DNA from: an uncultured Oscillospiraceae bacterium
Lineage (GTDB): Bacteria > Bacillota > Clostridia > Oscillospirales > Oscillospiraceae
DNA: 64,000 nt
NCBI GenBank assembly: GCA_910584045.1
Contig: CAJTYO010000004.1
Location: 1-64,000, forward strand
Direction of reading: 5' to 3'
Part shown: positions 33,566-42,553 of the stretch, piece by piece
Layout of the letters: every line of letters begins with the position of its first letter
Position numbering within the stretch: position 1 is the stretch's first letter
Made by a program: the position numbers and the translations under genes
Notes under the pieces: generated by a model
Databases searched by the model: none
What the model saw: the letters and a program-made list of their open reading frames with translations, nothing else
What the model was told of the DNA's origin: nothing

Positions 33566-36500
33566 ATGAACAAAAAAAAGCTCCGCCAGATGACCGGCGC
33601 GCTGCTGCGCCGGGTGACCACCCTGCCCGCCGCCAGATACCTCTCCCCCCACCGGTCCATGCTGCGGACCCTGCTGGAGGAACAGGACTACCTCCACCGC
33701 TTTATGCCCCTGCTGGACGGTACGCGCATCCAGTGCGCCGCCGTGCTGGAACTGTGCCGGGAGGAGCTGGCGCGGCTCTCGCCGGAGCCGGAGGAGGGCT
33801 GGATTGCCTTTACCTATGATTTTGCAAGGAAATCCATGTTTCCGGAGCCGGATTTCGAGCCCCGGCAGGAAGTACACGGCGCGGGGGCGGCGCTGTTCCT
33901 CTCCCTGCTCCAGGTCCTCTTCGATGCGGAGCGGACCAGACTGCCGCCGGACCCCATGTGGCAGCTGGAGCTGCTGGAGGAGGACGAGCTGGCCCTCAGC
34001 GCTCACCAGGACAGCTACCGCCTGTTCCTGCGGGCCTACCGCAGGGAGTTTGTCTATGAGATGATGCGTCTGGGCCTGGAGGCCACGCCCTGGCGGACGC
34101 TGGAGCACATCGCCGGGGTCCACCATGTGGCCGTCAGCGCGGCCAGGGACCTGAAGCGGGCGGGGGTGCCTATCGATCTGCCCCTGGTGTCCGCGGCGGC
34201 GGCGGGACATGATATAGGCAAATTTGGATGCCGCCCCGGGGAACGGGTGCCCTATCTCCACTATTACTACACCGATTTGTGGTTCCGCCGCCGCCACATG
34301 GAGGACGTGGGCTATGTGGCCGCCAACCACTCGGTCTGGGATCTGGAGCTGGACTACCTGTCGGCGGAGAGTCTGGCTCTCATCTACGCCGACTTCCGGG
34401 TGAAGCAGGAGCGGGGGAAGGATGGGCGGGAGATCACGAAGATATCCACACTGGCCGAGGCCTTCGACGTGATCCTGGGCAAGCTGGACAACGTCACCAA
34501 TGAGAAGCGGCGGCGCTACACCTTCGTCTATGCCAAGCTGCGGGACTTCGAGCGGTATATGGTCAGCCTGGGGATGGACGTCACCCTCTCCGGCGCGTCT
34601 GTGCCGCCGGCCCCCCGAATTGACGACGCCCTCATGAGCCCCCCCCAGGCGGTGGAGGCTCTGCGTCTGTTGGGCGTGGAGCACAACGTGGCCCTCATGA
34701 GCCGCCTGACCGGTCAGAGGAGCTTCGCGGGACTGCTGGAGCAGGCCAGAGGGGAGACGGACTGGCGGCGGCTGCGGGCCTGCCTGGGGGTGTTCGAGTC
34801 CTACTCGGTCTATCTCAGCCAGCCCCAGAAGGTGCAGACCCTGGCCTTCCTCTACGAGCTGCTGATGCATCGGGAGGGGGATATCCGGCGGCAGGCCGCC
34901 GCCCTGATGGGGGAGATCATCGCCCGCTTTCACGCGGGCTACGCCAAGGAGCTGCCCGCCGGCCAGCCCGAGGACAGCCGGGAGGCCGCCGGGCTGGAGC
35001 AGTGGAGGGTATACCTGCCCAAGCTGATCCGGCCGGACCGCAAGCTGATGGTTCAGCACCGCCGGTGGATCAGCTTCACGCTGAAAATGGTGGTCAACTC
35101 CCTGCTGGAGAAGTGCGCGCCAGAGCGGCGGGGGGCATTTTTGCGGGAGTTCCTCCTCTTCTATCGCCGGCCGGAGCGGCTGGAGGACGAGACGGCCTTC
35201 CAGCTGCTGGAGACCGCCACGGCGCTGCCGGTGGAGGTGCTGGCCGACCACCAGCGCTACGACCTCCTCTCCTTCGCCCAGGCCCTCGCCGCCCGGCGGG
35301 ATGTGACGGTGCGGACGGCGGCGGCGCTGCTGCTGGACTATCTCCGGCCGGCCATATCCACCCGGGATGTGATTCTGGGGACGCTGCGGAGCATGGACTG
35401 TGGGGACTGCCCCACCCTCTCGCTGCTGCGGGAGCGGATCATGGGGGACTTGACAGGCCGGAGCGGGCCGCTGGCGCTGCCCAGGGAGGCGGTGTCGGAA
35501 ATTTTCCTGGACAACCTGAAGACCGCCACGCCGTGGGTTATAAAGGAGGTCAACATCCGGCTGCTGACCCAGCTGGCCCAGAGCGGCGGGGGCAGTCTGC
35601 TGCACATCGCCACGCATCTGACCAATCTGGTCAAGGTCAGCGACCGGGTCACCGTCCGCCATGCGGCGGGAAACGCCCTGCTGTCTATCGCCGGACTGCT
35701 GACGCCGGAGGAGAGCAACGAGGTGGCGGTGGAGCTGTGCCGGGGACTGGAGATCGGACAGCAGGAGTTTGCCAAGTACATCCCCGGGTATCTGGGCAGA
35801 TTCAGCCTGTGGCTGCCGCCGGTTCAGCTGGAGGAGATTCTGCGGGAGCTGGAGGGCTCCCTGTGCTCCTCCAACGCCCGGGTGGCCTGCGCCGCGCTGG
35901 ATACGGTGGGGGTGATCTATGAGGAGTACGACACGTACCGGGTGCGTTTCCCGGAGGCGGACGAGGTCTACCGCCGCCGTCGGGAGCGGCTGCTGGGAAT
36001 GCTGCTCAAGGGGCTGGCGGGCTTCCGCAGCGAGGTGCGGCAGGAGGCTCTGTTCGTCCTGGGCCGCCATGTGTTTGGCTCGGAGGTCCTGGGAGTTCAC
36101 GAGAAGCGGCGGGCCTTTTTGCTGACGCTGAAGAAAATTCTCTCCCTGCTGCGCGCGGACCAGGGGGACGAGCTGACCTTCTACTACCGCGCCGCCATGC
36201 TGGGGCGGCTGTACCGGTTTCTCACGGAGCAGGAGCTGCTCCACGGGGGCTTCCGGTTCGAGGCGCCCCGGCCCGTGGCCTTCTTCCCCGGCACCTTCGA
36301 CCCCTTTACCCTGTCCCACAAGGGCATCGTGCGGGCCATACGGGATCTGGGGTATGAGGTGCTGCTGGCCATCGACGAGTTCTCCTGGTCCAAGAAGACC
36401 CAGCCCCATCGTATCCGCCGCCGTCTGGCTGCGATCTCCACGGCGGACGAGTTCCATGTCCAGATTTTCCCGGAGAACTTTCCGGTGAACATCGCCAACC

Positions 36501-38368
36501 CGGAGAATCTGGCGGCCCTGCGTTCCGCCTTCCCGGGCAGAGAGGTGGCTATTGTGGCGGGCAGCGACGTGGTGGCCAACGCCTCCTGCTATCGCGCGGA
36601 GCCCCAGGAGAGCTCCATCCACGGCTTCGACCACATCATCTTCCGCCGGGATCAGGGGGGAAGAGCCGACCGCCACGACTACAGAGCTATCACTGGCCGG
36701 GTGGTGGAGCTGAAGCTGCCCACCCATCTGGAGGAGATCAGCTCCACCCGCATCCGGGAGGCCATCGACCAGGGGCGGGACATCTCCAACCTCATCGACC
36801 CGGTGGCCCAGGAATTTATCTATCTCCACGGGCTGTACCTGCGGGAGCCCCAGGACAAGCCCCTGCTGCGCCTGGAGGAGCTGGAGTTCCAGAGGTGTCT
36901 GGAGCTGACGGAGGAGGTGGCGTCCGCTCTGCGCGGCTCGGTTCTGGCCGCTCACCCTGATCCGGGAGGGCTGTGCGGCACGCTTCGTCGGCTGGGAGAC
37001 CACCTGTGCCTGCTGCGGCGGGGGGAGGAGGTGCTGGGCTTTGCCGGGTTCCGATGCCTGGAGTCCAGTCAGATCTTTTCCCGGCTGGGCAGCGCACAGC
37101 TGAGCGCGTATATCCGCCGGGAGACCGGCGGGCGGGTGCTGGTTATCAGCGGCATCTACGTCCCCAAGGGGCCCGCACAGCTGGATCTGTGCCAGCTGCT
37201 GTTGACAGAGGTGCTCACCCTGGCCCTGCGGCAGGAGTTTACCTGCGCCCTCTTCTGCCCGGCGGAGGCGGTGGTGCCCTACGTTCGGGAGATATTGTTC
37301 CTTCAAGGCTTCGTCCCCGCCCCGGTAGAGGGGCAGGAAGTGCTGGCGGTGGATATGCGCCGCCCCATCGTGCTGACACGCAACATAGAGACCACCATCA
37401 AGTCCCCCTTCAACGCCAATGTCCGTGTGTTGGCGGCCCTGTCCAACGCCCACCGGCGGCTGCAGAGGGCGCTGACGGAGATGTATCCGGGGTGCCTGGT
37501 GCTGTCTATGTCGGCGGGGGTGGTGTATCAGCGGCTGCTGCGGCGGATTGCCGCGTGCAACGGCGTGTCCCCCCAGCCCGCCGAGCCCCGGGTTCTGGGG
37601 GAGTGCATCTGCGTCCCCTTCGGCAAGATTCTGCGGGGTGTGGCGGTGCCCAACACCGTCACCAAGACCCTCCACACCGATAAGGTCTATGAGCCGGACC
37701 TCTCCCGGTTTACCGTAGAGGCGTACCCCTTCTACTCCCCTCTGGCCGACCAGGTGCGGACCATCCGGGCCTTCGACCGGCCTGTCATCCTGGTGGACGA
37801 TATGCTCCACGACGGCAAGCGCATCCGCGCCCTGGCCCCCCTGTTGGAGGAGACCGGGGCCAGCGTACGGCAGGTGCTGGTGGGCTACCTGACCGGCATG
37901 GGGCGGGACACCATGGAGCAGCTTGGGTATCCGGTGGACAGTGTGTACTATCTGCCCAACCTGCGTCTGCGCTTTGTGGAGTCCACCCTGTACCCCTTCA
38001 TCGGGGGCGACACGGTGCGGCGCAGCGAGCCCATGGCCGGAGGGCTCCAGGCGGCGGTGAACCGCATCTTCCCCTATGCCGCCCCGGACCTCAGCGAGGA
38101 CTGCGCCGACGGATCTACCTACCACCTGAGCTTGTGCTGCCTGGAGAACGCCCGGGACATCCTGCTGACCTTGGAGACGGAGTACCGCCGCCTCTATGCC
38201 CGGAATCTTACCCTCAGCCGACTGGGAGAGGCGGTGATCCTGCCCCTCTGCCCGGACAAGGGCAGCTGTATGTCCTACGACCTGAACCGCTCCGCGTCCA
38301 CCTATTTGGACAACGACATCGAGATGCTTAAACGGCTGCAGGCCAATTTTAAGATTGTGATTGGATGA
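33566..38368 (+). CDS. giant multidomain protein: HD, helical repeats, NadD-like nucleotidyltransferase, acetyltransferase-like and PRTase-like
   Basis: A 1600-residue cytoplasmic protein. Residues about 175-330 carry an HD-phosphohydrolase pattern (HIAGVHHVAVSAA, then AAAGHDIGKF with His215-Asp216, later NHSVWDL). About 400-890 is leucine-rich and helical with HEAT-like periodicity (for example VRHAAGNALLSIAG). Residues about 905-1090 match nucleotidyltransferases of the NadD/CoaD group: FFPGTFDPFTLSHKG and ISSTRIREAI. About 1095-1280 looks like an acetyltransferase fold. Near 1405 VILVDDMLHDGKRIRAL resembles the PRPP-binding motif of phosphoribosyltransferases. The ATG has AAGGAGG upstream. 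The stop overlaps the next gene by four bases. A role in NAD or nucleotide handling is inference. Confidence 0.8.
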   Translation: MNKKKLRQMTGALLRRVTTLPAARYLSPHRSMLRTLLEEQDYLHRFMPLLDGTRIQCAAVLELCREELARLSPEPEEGWIAFTYDFARKSMFPEPDFEPRQEVHGAGAALFLSLLQVLFDAERTRLPPDPMWQLELLEEDELALSAHQDSYRLFLRAYRREFVYEMMRLGLEATPWRTLEHIAGVHHVAVSAARDLKRAGVPIDLPLVSAAAAGHDIGKFGCRPGERVPYLHYYYTDLWFRRRHMEDVGYVAANHSVWDLELDYLSAESLALIYADFRVKQERGKDGREITKISTLAEAFDVILGKLDNVTNEKRRRYTFVYAKLRDFERYMVSLGMDVTLSGASVPPAPRIDDALMSPPQAVEALRLLGVEHNVALMSRLTGQRSFAGLLEQARGETDWRRLRACLGVFESYSVYLSQPQKVQTLAFLYELLMHREGDIRRQAAALMGEIIARFHAGYAKELPAGQPEDSREAAGLEQWRVYLPKLIRPDRKLMVQHRRWISFTLKMVVNSLLEKCAPERRGAFLREFLLFYRRPERLEDETAFQLLETATALPVEVLADHQRYDLLSFAQALAARRDVTVRTAAALLLDYLRPAISTRDVILGTLRSMDCGDCPTLSLLRERIMGDLTGRSGPLALPREAVSEIFLDNLKTATPWVIKEVNIRLLTQLAQSGGGSLLHIATHLTNLVKVSDRVTVRHAAGNALLSIAGLLTPEESNEVAVELCRGLEIGQQEFAKYIPGYLGRFSLWLPPVQLEEILRELEGSLCSSNARVACAALDTVGVIYEEYDTYRVRFPEADEVYRRRRERLLGMLLKGLAGFRSEVRQEALFVLGRHVFGSEVLGVHEKRRAFLLTLKKILSLLRADQGDELTFYYRAAMLGRLYRFLTEQELLHGGFRFEAPRPVAFFPGTFDPFTLSHKGIVRAIRDLGYEVLLAIDEFSWSKKTQPHRIRRRLAAISTADEFHVQIFPENFPVNIANPENLAALRSAFPGREVAIVAGSDVVANASCYRAEPQESSIHGFDHIIFRRDQGGRADRHDYRAITGRVVELKLPTHLEEISSTRIREAIDQGRDISNLIDPVAQEFIYLHGLYLREPQDKPLLRLEELEFQRCLELTEEVASALRGSVLAAHPDPGGLCGTLRRLGDHLCLLRRGEEVLGFAGFRCLESSQIFSRLGSAQLSAYIRRETGGRVLVISGIYVPKGPAQLDLCQLLLTEVLTLALRQEFTCALFCPAEAVVPYVREILFLQGFVPAPVEGQEVLAVDMRRPIVLTRNIETTIKSPFNANVRVLAALSNAHRRLQRALTEMYPGCLVLSMSAGVVYQRLLRRIAACNGVSPQPAEPRVLGECICVPFGKILRGVAVPNTVTKTLHTDKVYEPDLSRFTVEAYPFYSPLADQVRTIRAFDRPVILVDDMLHDGKRIRALAPLLEETGASVRQVLVGYLTGMGRDTMEQLGYPVDSVYYLPNLRLRFVESTLYPFIGGDTVRRSEPMAGGLQAAVNRIFPYAAPDLSEDCADGSTYHLSLCCLENARDILLTLETEYRRLYARNLTLSRLGEAVILPLCPDKGSCMSYDLNRSASTYLDNDIEMLKRLQANFKIVIG

Positions 38369-39372
38369 CGACAATGGAATACGATTTGTATAATAGCAGA
38401 GAAATATATGATTTTCCTCCCTTTCCCACTGCCCCTCTGCCGGGGACGCCGTCCAGGAAGAGCCTATATCGGGTCCACTTACTGGCTCTGGGGGATGTGG
38501 GCAGTACGCTGGCCACGGGGCTGCGGCTTATGGGCGGGGATGTGATCTCCGCCCTGGGCATCTGCGATCTTCGGGAGGGGGTGACCCAGCGGTGGGAGTT
38601 CGAGCTGAACCAGATACAGGGACCGGGGGAGAAGCGATTCCCGCCAGTAGAAATTGTGGACGTTGATCACATTCTGGACTGCGATGTGTTTCTCTTTTGC
38701 GCCTCCCGCTTTGTGCCGGATACGGCGGTGAAGAGCGGCGACGTGCGCATGGCGCAGTATGAGCTGAACCGTCCTCTGGCGGCCAGCTATGGCCGCATGG
38801 CCCGAGAGAAGGGCTTCCAGGGTATGTTCTGCGTGGTCAGCGACCCGGTGGATCAACTCTGCCGGGCGGTTCTGACGGAGAGCAGCAGGAATGAGGCTGG
38901 AGAGATGGACGAACGCGGGCTGCGTCCCGGCCAAATCCGGGGCTTCGGACTGGGGGTCATGAACGCCCGGGCCATGTACTTTGCGCGGAAGGACAGTCGT
39001 TTTGCCTCCTACCTCACCGAGGGCCGGGCCTTCGGCCCCCACGGGGAGGGGCTGATCATTGCCAACTCCATTGAGCGCTATGACGACGCTCTGTCCCGGG
39101 AGCTGACGGAGCTGACCAAACGAGCCAATCTGCACATGCGGGAGCTGGGGTACAAGCCCTATGTGGCCCCGGCGCTGTCCTCAGGGGCGCTGTCCCTCCT
39201 GGCCTGCCTTCGGGGGGAGTGGCAGTACTCGTCTGTGTATCTTGGAGGGGTGTACTTCGGTGTGAAAAACCGGCTGACGGAGGGCGGCTGTGAAGTGGAA
39301 CAGCTTGATATTCTGGAACTCCTGGCGGATCGGATGCGGGAGACGGCGGCGTATCTGCGGGGGATCGAATGA
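38365..39372 (+). CDS. lactate/malate dehydrogenase-like NAD-binding protein
   Basis: A 335-residue protein with a Rossmann motif LLALGDVGSTLATGLRL near residues 39-55 and a second strand ending in the acidic ICDLRE, followed by DVFLFCASRFVPDT and GMFCVVSDPVD, the positions of the LDH/MDH cofactor and catalytic loops. The catalytic histidine context of true LDH (GxHG) reads AFGPHGEG here. It overlaps the giant gene (ATGA), so the pair must be translated together. Substrate is uncertain; a regulatory or non-canonical NAD role is possible. Confidence 0.75.
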   Translation: MTTMEYDLYNSREIYDFPPFPTAPLPGTPSRKSLYRVHLLALGDVGSTLATGLRLMGGDVISALGICDLREGVTQRWEFELNQIQGPGEKRFPPVEIVDVDHILDCDVFLFCASRFVPDTAVKSGDVRMAQYELNRPLAASYGRMAREKGFQGMFCVVSDPVDQLCRAVLTESSRNEAGEMDERGLRPGQIRGFGLGVMNARAMYFARKDSRFASYLTEGRAFGPHGEGLIIANSIERYDDALSRELTELTKRANLHMRELGYKPYVAPALSSGALSLLACLRGEWQYSSVYLGGVYFGVKNRLTEGGCEVEQLDILELLADRMRETAAYLRGIE

Positions 39373-39394
39373 TACTTTTTCATAAAAAAGTATC
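39372..39394. repeat. AT-rich hairpin after the dehydrogenase-like gene
   Basis: GATACTTTTT pairs with AAAAAGTATC around a short loop directly after the stop. A larger inverted repeat (ATACTATTCC / GGAATAGTAT) spans 39423-39500. The intervening 39447-39468 shares TAGGC and GTGCGGCGGGT with 51407-51422. Confidence 0.4.
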
Positions 39395-39519
39395 AAAAAA
39401 CCTTAACCTGGGGAGTAAAACCAATACTATTCCGGGATTTCTGCTCGGCGTTAGGCGTGCGGCGGGTGATGATATGACTCTCCTGACGTGGGAATAGTAT
39501 GGGACAGTACAGACTAAAC

Positions 39520-39552
39520 AGGACCGGGGACTCAAAGTCCCCGGTCCTGCCG
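39520..39552 (+). terminator. bidirectional terminator between convergent genes
   Basis: A perfect 13-bp stem (AGGACCGGGGACT / AGTCCCCGGTCCT, 3-nt loop), followed on the plus strand by GCCGTTTT and on the minus strand by TGTTTAGT. Confidence 0.8.
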
Positions 39553-39564
39553 TTTTATATGCGT

Positions 39565-40194
39565 TTATGTCTTCGTGGGGTCTTTTTTCGGCGGCATATG
39601 CTTTGAAAAAGCCCGCTCGATCAGCAGCGAGGCTGCCAGTGCCTCCGTACAGGGAACAAAGCAAATCGGAAACAGAAATCGCCAGCAGGTCCACACGCTC
39701 CCCGCCAGCAGCAGCGCCAGCAGGAGGCTGGAGGGCAGATGGACGATGAAAAACTGTCCCGCCGTCCGGTTCAGCGCCCGGAGAGAGAATTCAAACCGGG
39801 ACAGCAGGGGGAACATCCAAGACGCCACCCCCAGTACAAGGAACAGCAGCGCCGCGAACACCACCGCCAGCGCCAGCACCGGTCCGGGGGCTTGGACCGC
39901 CGTTCCGATCATCGATCCGCCCCACAGCAGCACAGCGGCCGCCGCACCCCATAGCAGAGTGGCCAGAGTGGCTGTCTTCAGCTCCCGGCGGAAGGTGCGG
40001 AAAAACCGGGCATAGGCCCCCGGCTCGTCCCGCCGGATACCGTGGACGGCGGCGTCATACAGCGCGGTGGAGGCCGCGCCCGCAGTCACCAGCGGGATGC
40101 TGCAGAAAAACCAGAGGATGCTCAGCACCATCACGTCCAAAATCCGGCTGCACCAGCGCCAGAAAAAGGCGTCCGGATTGAAAAGATTCCCCAT
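39565..40194 (-). CDS. YesL-like (DUF624) membrane protein
   Basis: A 209-residue membrane protein with about five helices and the DUF624 opening (FNPDAFFWRWCSRILDVMVLSILWFFCSIPLVTAG, split here only for description: WCSRILDVMVLS and SIPLVTAG). YesL-like proteins accompany carbohydrate uptake loci in Firmicutes; their function is unknown. It is the last gene of the left arm of the sialic acid locus, 7 bp after the SGNH hydrolase. Confidence 0.8.
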   Translation of the reverse strand: MGNLFNPDAFFWRWCSRILDVMVLSILWFFCSIPLVTAGAASTALYDAAVHGIRRDEPGAYARFFRTFRRELKTATLATLLWGAAAAVLLWGGSMIGTAVQAPGPVLALAVVFAALLFLVLGVASWMFPLLSRFEFSLRALNRTAGQFFIVHLPSSLLLALLLAGSVWTCWRFLFPICFVPCTEALAASLLIERAFSKHMPPKKDPTKT

Positions 40195-40201
40195 CTGAGA
40201 A

Positions 40202-40873
40202 TCAGGCCAGCGTCGGGATCAGCTTCGCCAGCGCGGCGGCAAGAGAGGCGTGGCCTCGACGGGTCAGGTGCATGAAATCAATGGTGTTGAACTCCGCGCC
40301 GCACTCGTTGGCGTCCAGGAAATGACAGCCCGCCTCCTGGGCAACACGCCTGTAGTAGGCGGGGAGGGCTTTGGACTTCTCCACGCAGCCGCAGCCCATG
40401 GTCCCCATCTCATCGGCCACCGGGGAGGTCAGTATGCCGCTGTCGATGGCGGGCGGGGCGATGATAAGGATGTTCGGCTTTCCGCCGGGGCCCCAGCAGT
40501 CGATGGTCTGCGCCATCTGCACCAGGCGGCGCATCCCCAGACTGATGGCGAAAGCGTTCGTGCCGAAGCGCTCCTTGGTGTCGTTGGTGCCCAGCATGAT
40601 GATCAGCAGGCTCACCGGCTCGTGGCTCTTCAGGCAGGGCCAGAGGTAGTGGAGGGCGTCCAACCCGTCGTACAGCGGGTCTTGAAAAACGGTGGTGCGC
40701 CCCGATACGCCCTCCTCATATACCTTGTACGCATCCCCCAGGGCCTTTTGCAGCAGACAGGTCCAGCGCTCATCCTCGTTGAACCGGGCCAGATGGGGGT
40801 CGGCGCAGTCGGCGGGATCGGCACAGTAGCCGTGGGTGTTGGAATCGCCCAGACAGATGATGTGCTTTTTCAT
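40202..40873 (-). CDS. SGNH/GDSL-type hydrolase, possible sialate O-acetylesterase
   Basis: A 223-residue esterase without signal peptide. Block I is CLGDSNTHG (Ser10 region), block III is IIMLGTNDTKE, and block V DFMHLTRRGH supplies the Asp-His pair. Such enzymes remove acetyl groups from sugars. Next to the ROK and sialic acid genes, deacetylation of O-acetyl sialic acids after uptake is a plausible role, but this is inferred from context only. The ROK gene ends 14 bp upstream. Confidence 0.87.
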   Translation of the reverse strand: MKKHIICLGDSNTHGYCADPADCADPHLARFNEDERWTCLLQKALGDAYKVYEEGVSGRTTVFQDPLYDGLDALHYLWPCLKSHEPVSLLIIMLGTNDTKERFGTNAFAISLGMRRLVQMAQTIDCWGPGGKPNILIIAPPAIDSGILTSPVADEMGTMGCGCVEKSKALPAYYRRVAQEAGCHFLDANECGAEFNTIDFMHLTRRGHASLAAALAKLIPTLA

Positions 40874-40887
40874 CGCTGCAACACTCC

Positions 40888-42270
40888 TTACTTCAAAATC
40901 TCCGGCAGGGATGCCGCGGCGGCGGACTGACCCACCCGGCGGAACTTCTCGTCGGGGAGGGTGGGGTTGATCTGAGCGGCAATCTCCGGGTACTCGTCCG
41001 CCATGACCTCCTTACAGGTGGAGAGGATCAGATCTCCGCCCTTGCCGGACATGACCCGGCCCAGCAGCAGCACGTGGTGGAAGTGATACAGATCGAAGTA
41101 GAAGGCCAGGGCGTGGGCCAGATACACGCCGATGGAGCTGTATACGTCGGCGGCCCGGGGATCGTCCTCGGCCATGAGTTTCTGGACCGCCTTCAGCTTC
41201 TCGGCGGGGGAGAGGGACTCGTCCAGGGCAATGCCGGCCCGGGGGGCCAGCTTGATGACGGAGTCCTGGGAGAAGTACTTCACGCCGCAGCCGATGTCGC
41301 CGCTCCACTCGTCCCGCATGGCGTCGGGAGCCGCGTCCACGGGGACGAAGGCCAGCTCGTTGAGCCACCCGGTGATCCGCCCCTGGGGGTCCACATAGCC
41401 CACGGCTTCGCTGGTGCCCATGGCGATGCCCAGCACGTTGTCCTCCTCCAGGCTCATGGCCCCGGCCAGGGCGGACACGTCGCCGTCGTTGGCCACGGCG
41501 TAGGGCACATTTCCAAAGGTGTCGGTGATGGCGCGGATATAGATGTCCTTCACCTTGGCGTCGAAGAGGTCCTTGGGCACCTGGAGGAACAGGGAGGCGT
41601 TCATGGTGCGGTCGTTGATATACACGCCGGCGGAGCTGACGCCCACCGCGTCCACCCGGGGCATGTGCTCCGCGGCGGACTTGAGGGCGGCGACGATGCC
41701 GTCATAGTGGTAGTCGGGGTCGGAATTGGTCTTGGGGAACCAGACCACCTCCTCGGAGAAAACGCTCTCGCCGTCGATGACGGCGGACACCTTCCGGTCG
41801 CTGCCGCCCGCGTCGAAGCCGATGCGGCAGCCGTCCAGGTGACGGCCGATGGCCTTGGGGCTGTCCTTCGTCTGGGGCAGGGTTTCGCAGGAGACCACCT
41901 CAAAGGGGTGCTCAAAGACGTTGGCCATGTAGTCCCAGTCGAATTCCTGGCAGCCGCCGGCGGAGTATGCCTCCTTTAAATACTTGCAGATGTCCTCGCT
42001 GCCCCGGACATAGACCTTGAAGCCGCCCTTCATCCACAGCAGGGTCTTGACAACCCGGTTGACGTAGTAGCAGTCGGCCTCCCGCATCTCCGGCGTACCA
42101 TGAATAAAGGTCTCGCACACGGCCATCTCGCCGCCGGAGCGCTCCACAGCCAAACCCAGGGGCTGTTTCGCGTCCCGCAGGAATGCCTGGTTGAATTTAT
42201 ACAGGGGCATATAATCGGGGTCCAGCTTGGGAGAATGCCGCAGGGTCACCTCAATGCCAAAACGGTTCAT
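40888..42270 (-). CDS. ROK-family-like sugar kinase, extended N terminus
   Basis: A 460-residue protein. The actin-like core appears from about residue 165: CRIGFDAGGSDRKVSAVID (phosphate-1 motif), then AVGVSSAGVYIND, VANDGDVSALAGA (the catalytic Asp region) and LGIAMGTSEAVG. It lacks a clear ROK zinc cluster and has an extra 160-residue N-terminal domain. In this locus it is the best candidate to phosphorylate N-acetylmannosamine or N-acetylglucosamine. A regulatory role is an alternative. It starts the left arm and is divergent to the epimerase gene. Confidence 0.8.
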   Translation of the reverse strand: MNRFGIEVTLRHSPKLDPDYMPLYKFNQAFLRDAKQPLGLAVERSGGEMAVCETFIHGTPEMREADCYYVNRVVKTLLWMKGGFKVYVRGSEDICKYLKEAYSAGGCQEFDWDYMANVFEHPFEVVSCETLPQTKDSPKAIGRHLDGCRIGFDAGGSDRKVSAVIDGESVFSEEVVWFPKTNSDPDYHYDGIVAALKSAAEHMPRVDAVGVSSAGVYINDRTMNASLFLQVPKDLFDAKVKDIYIRAITDTFGNVPYAVANDGDVSALAGAMSLEEDNVLGIAMGTSEAVGYVDPQGRITGWLNELAFVPVDAAPDAMRDEWSGDIGCGVKYFSQDSVIKLAPRAGIALDESLSPAEKLKAVQKLMAEDDPRAADVYSSIGVYLAHALAFYFDLYHFHHVLLLGRVMSGKGGDLILSTCKEVMADEYPEIAAQINPTLPDEKFRRVGQSAAAASLPEILK

Positions 42271-42336
42271 AGTAACGTACCTCCATCATCCTTATCCGCT
42301 CTTCCCGCCGGTCTCGGCGGGACAGCTGTCTCCGCT

Positions 42337-42365
42337 ATTGTACCACGGACGAAACCGTCTGTCAC
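42337..42365 (-). promoter_or_regulatory. promoter of the ROK-SGNH-YesL operon
   Basis: On the minus strand GTGACA (42365-42360), 17-bp spacer, TACAAT (42342-42337). Confidence 0.6.
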
Positions 42366-42410
42366 GTCTTTTCGTCAAAAAAGAGAAAAGAACTTTCGAA
42401 ACGATTTGGC

Positions 42411-42439
42411 TTGAAAAATTGTTTTCACTGTGATAGGAT
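42411..42439 (+). promoter_or_regulatory. promoter of the epimerase-RpiR operon
   Basis: TTGAAA (42411-42416), 17-bp spacer, TAGGAT (42434-42439). Two GTGAAATTTC sites follow immediately downstream and would block transcription when occupied. Confidence 0.6.
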
Positions 42440-42452
42440 AACACGGTGAGCT

Positions 42453-42505
42453 GTGAAATTTCACCAAAGCGCGGCCTGCCGGCCCGCTCCCACAGGTGAA
42501 ATTTC
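42453..42505 (+). promoter_or_regulatory. two probable RpiR operators
   Basis: A perfect palindrome GTGAAATTTCAC (42453-42464) and a second copy GTGAAATTTC (42496-42505) lie 43 bp apart between the promoter and the epimerase start. A related TGAAA-N5-TTTCA site is at 44723-44737, before the binding-protein gene. The three sites share their core with known operators of RpiR-type sugar regulators, and the rpiR gene is in this operon. Confidence 0.55.
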
Positions 42506-42553
42506 TATAATGAAGGGAAAAACGTTATTTTATTGAGAAAGGTGAGGAGAACG

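Noticed and set aside
32885..38374. Minus-strand open frame of 1829 codons
   Set aside because: Antisense to the giant multidomain gene and the ABC-2 permease; composition is typical of a shadow frame (Gln, His, Pro, Arg rich) and it has no domain signature.
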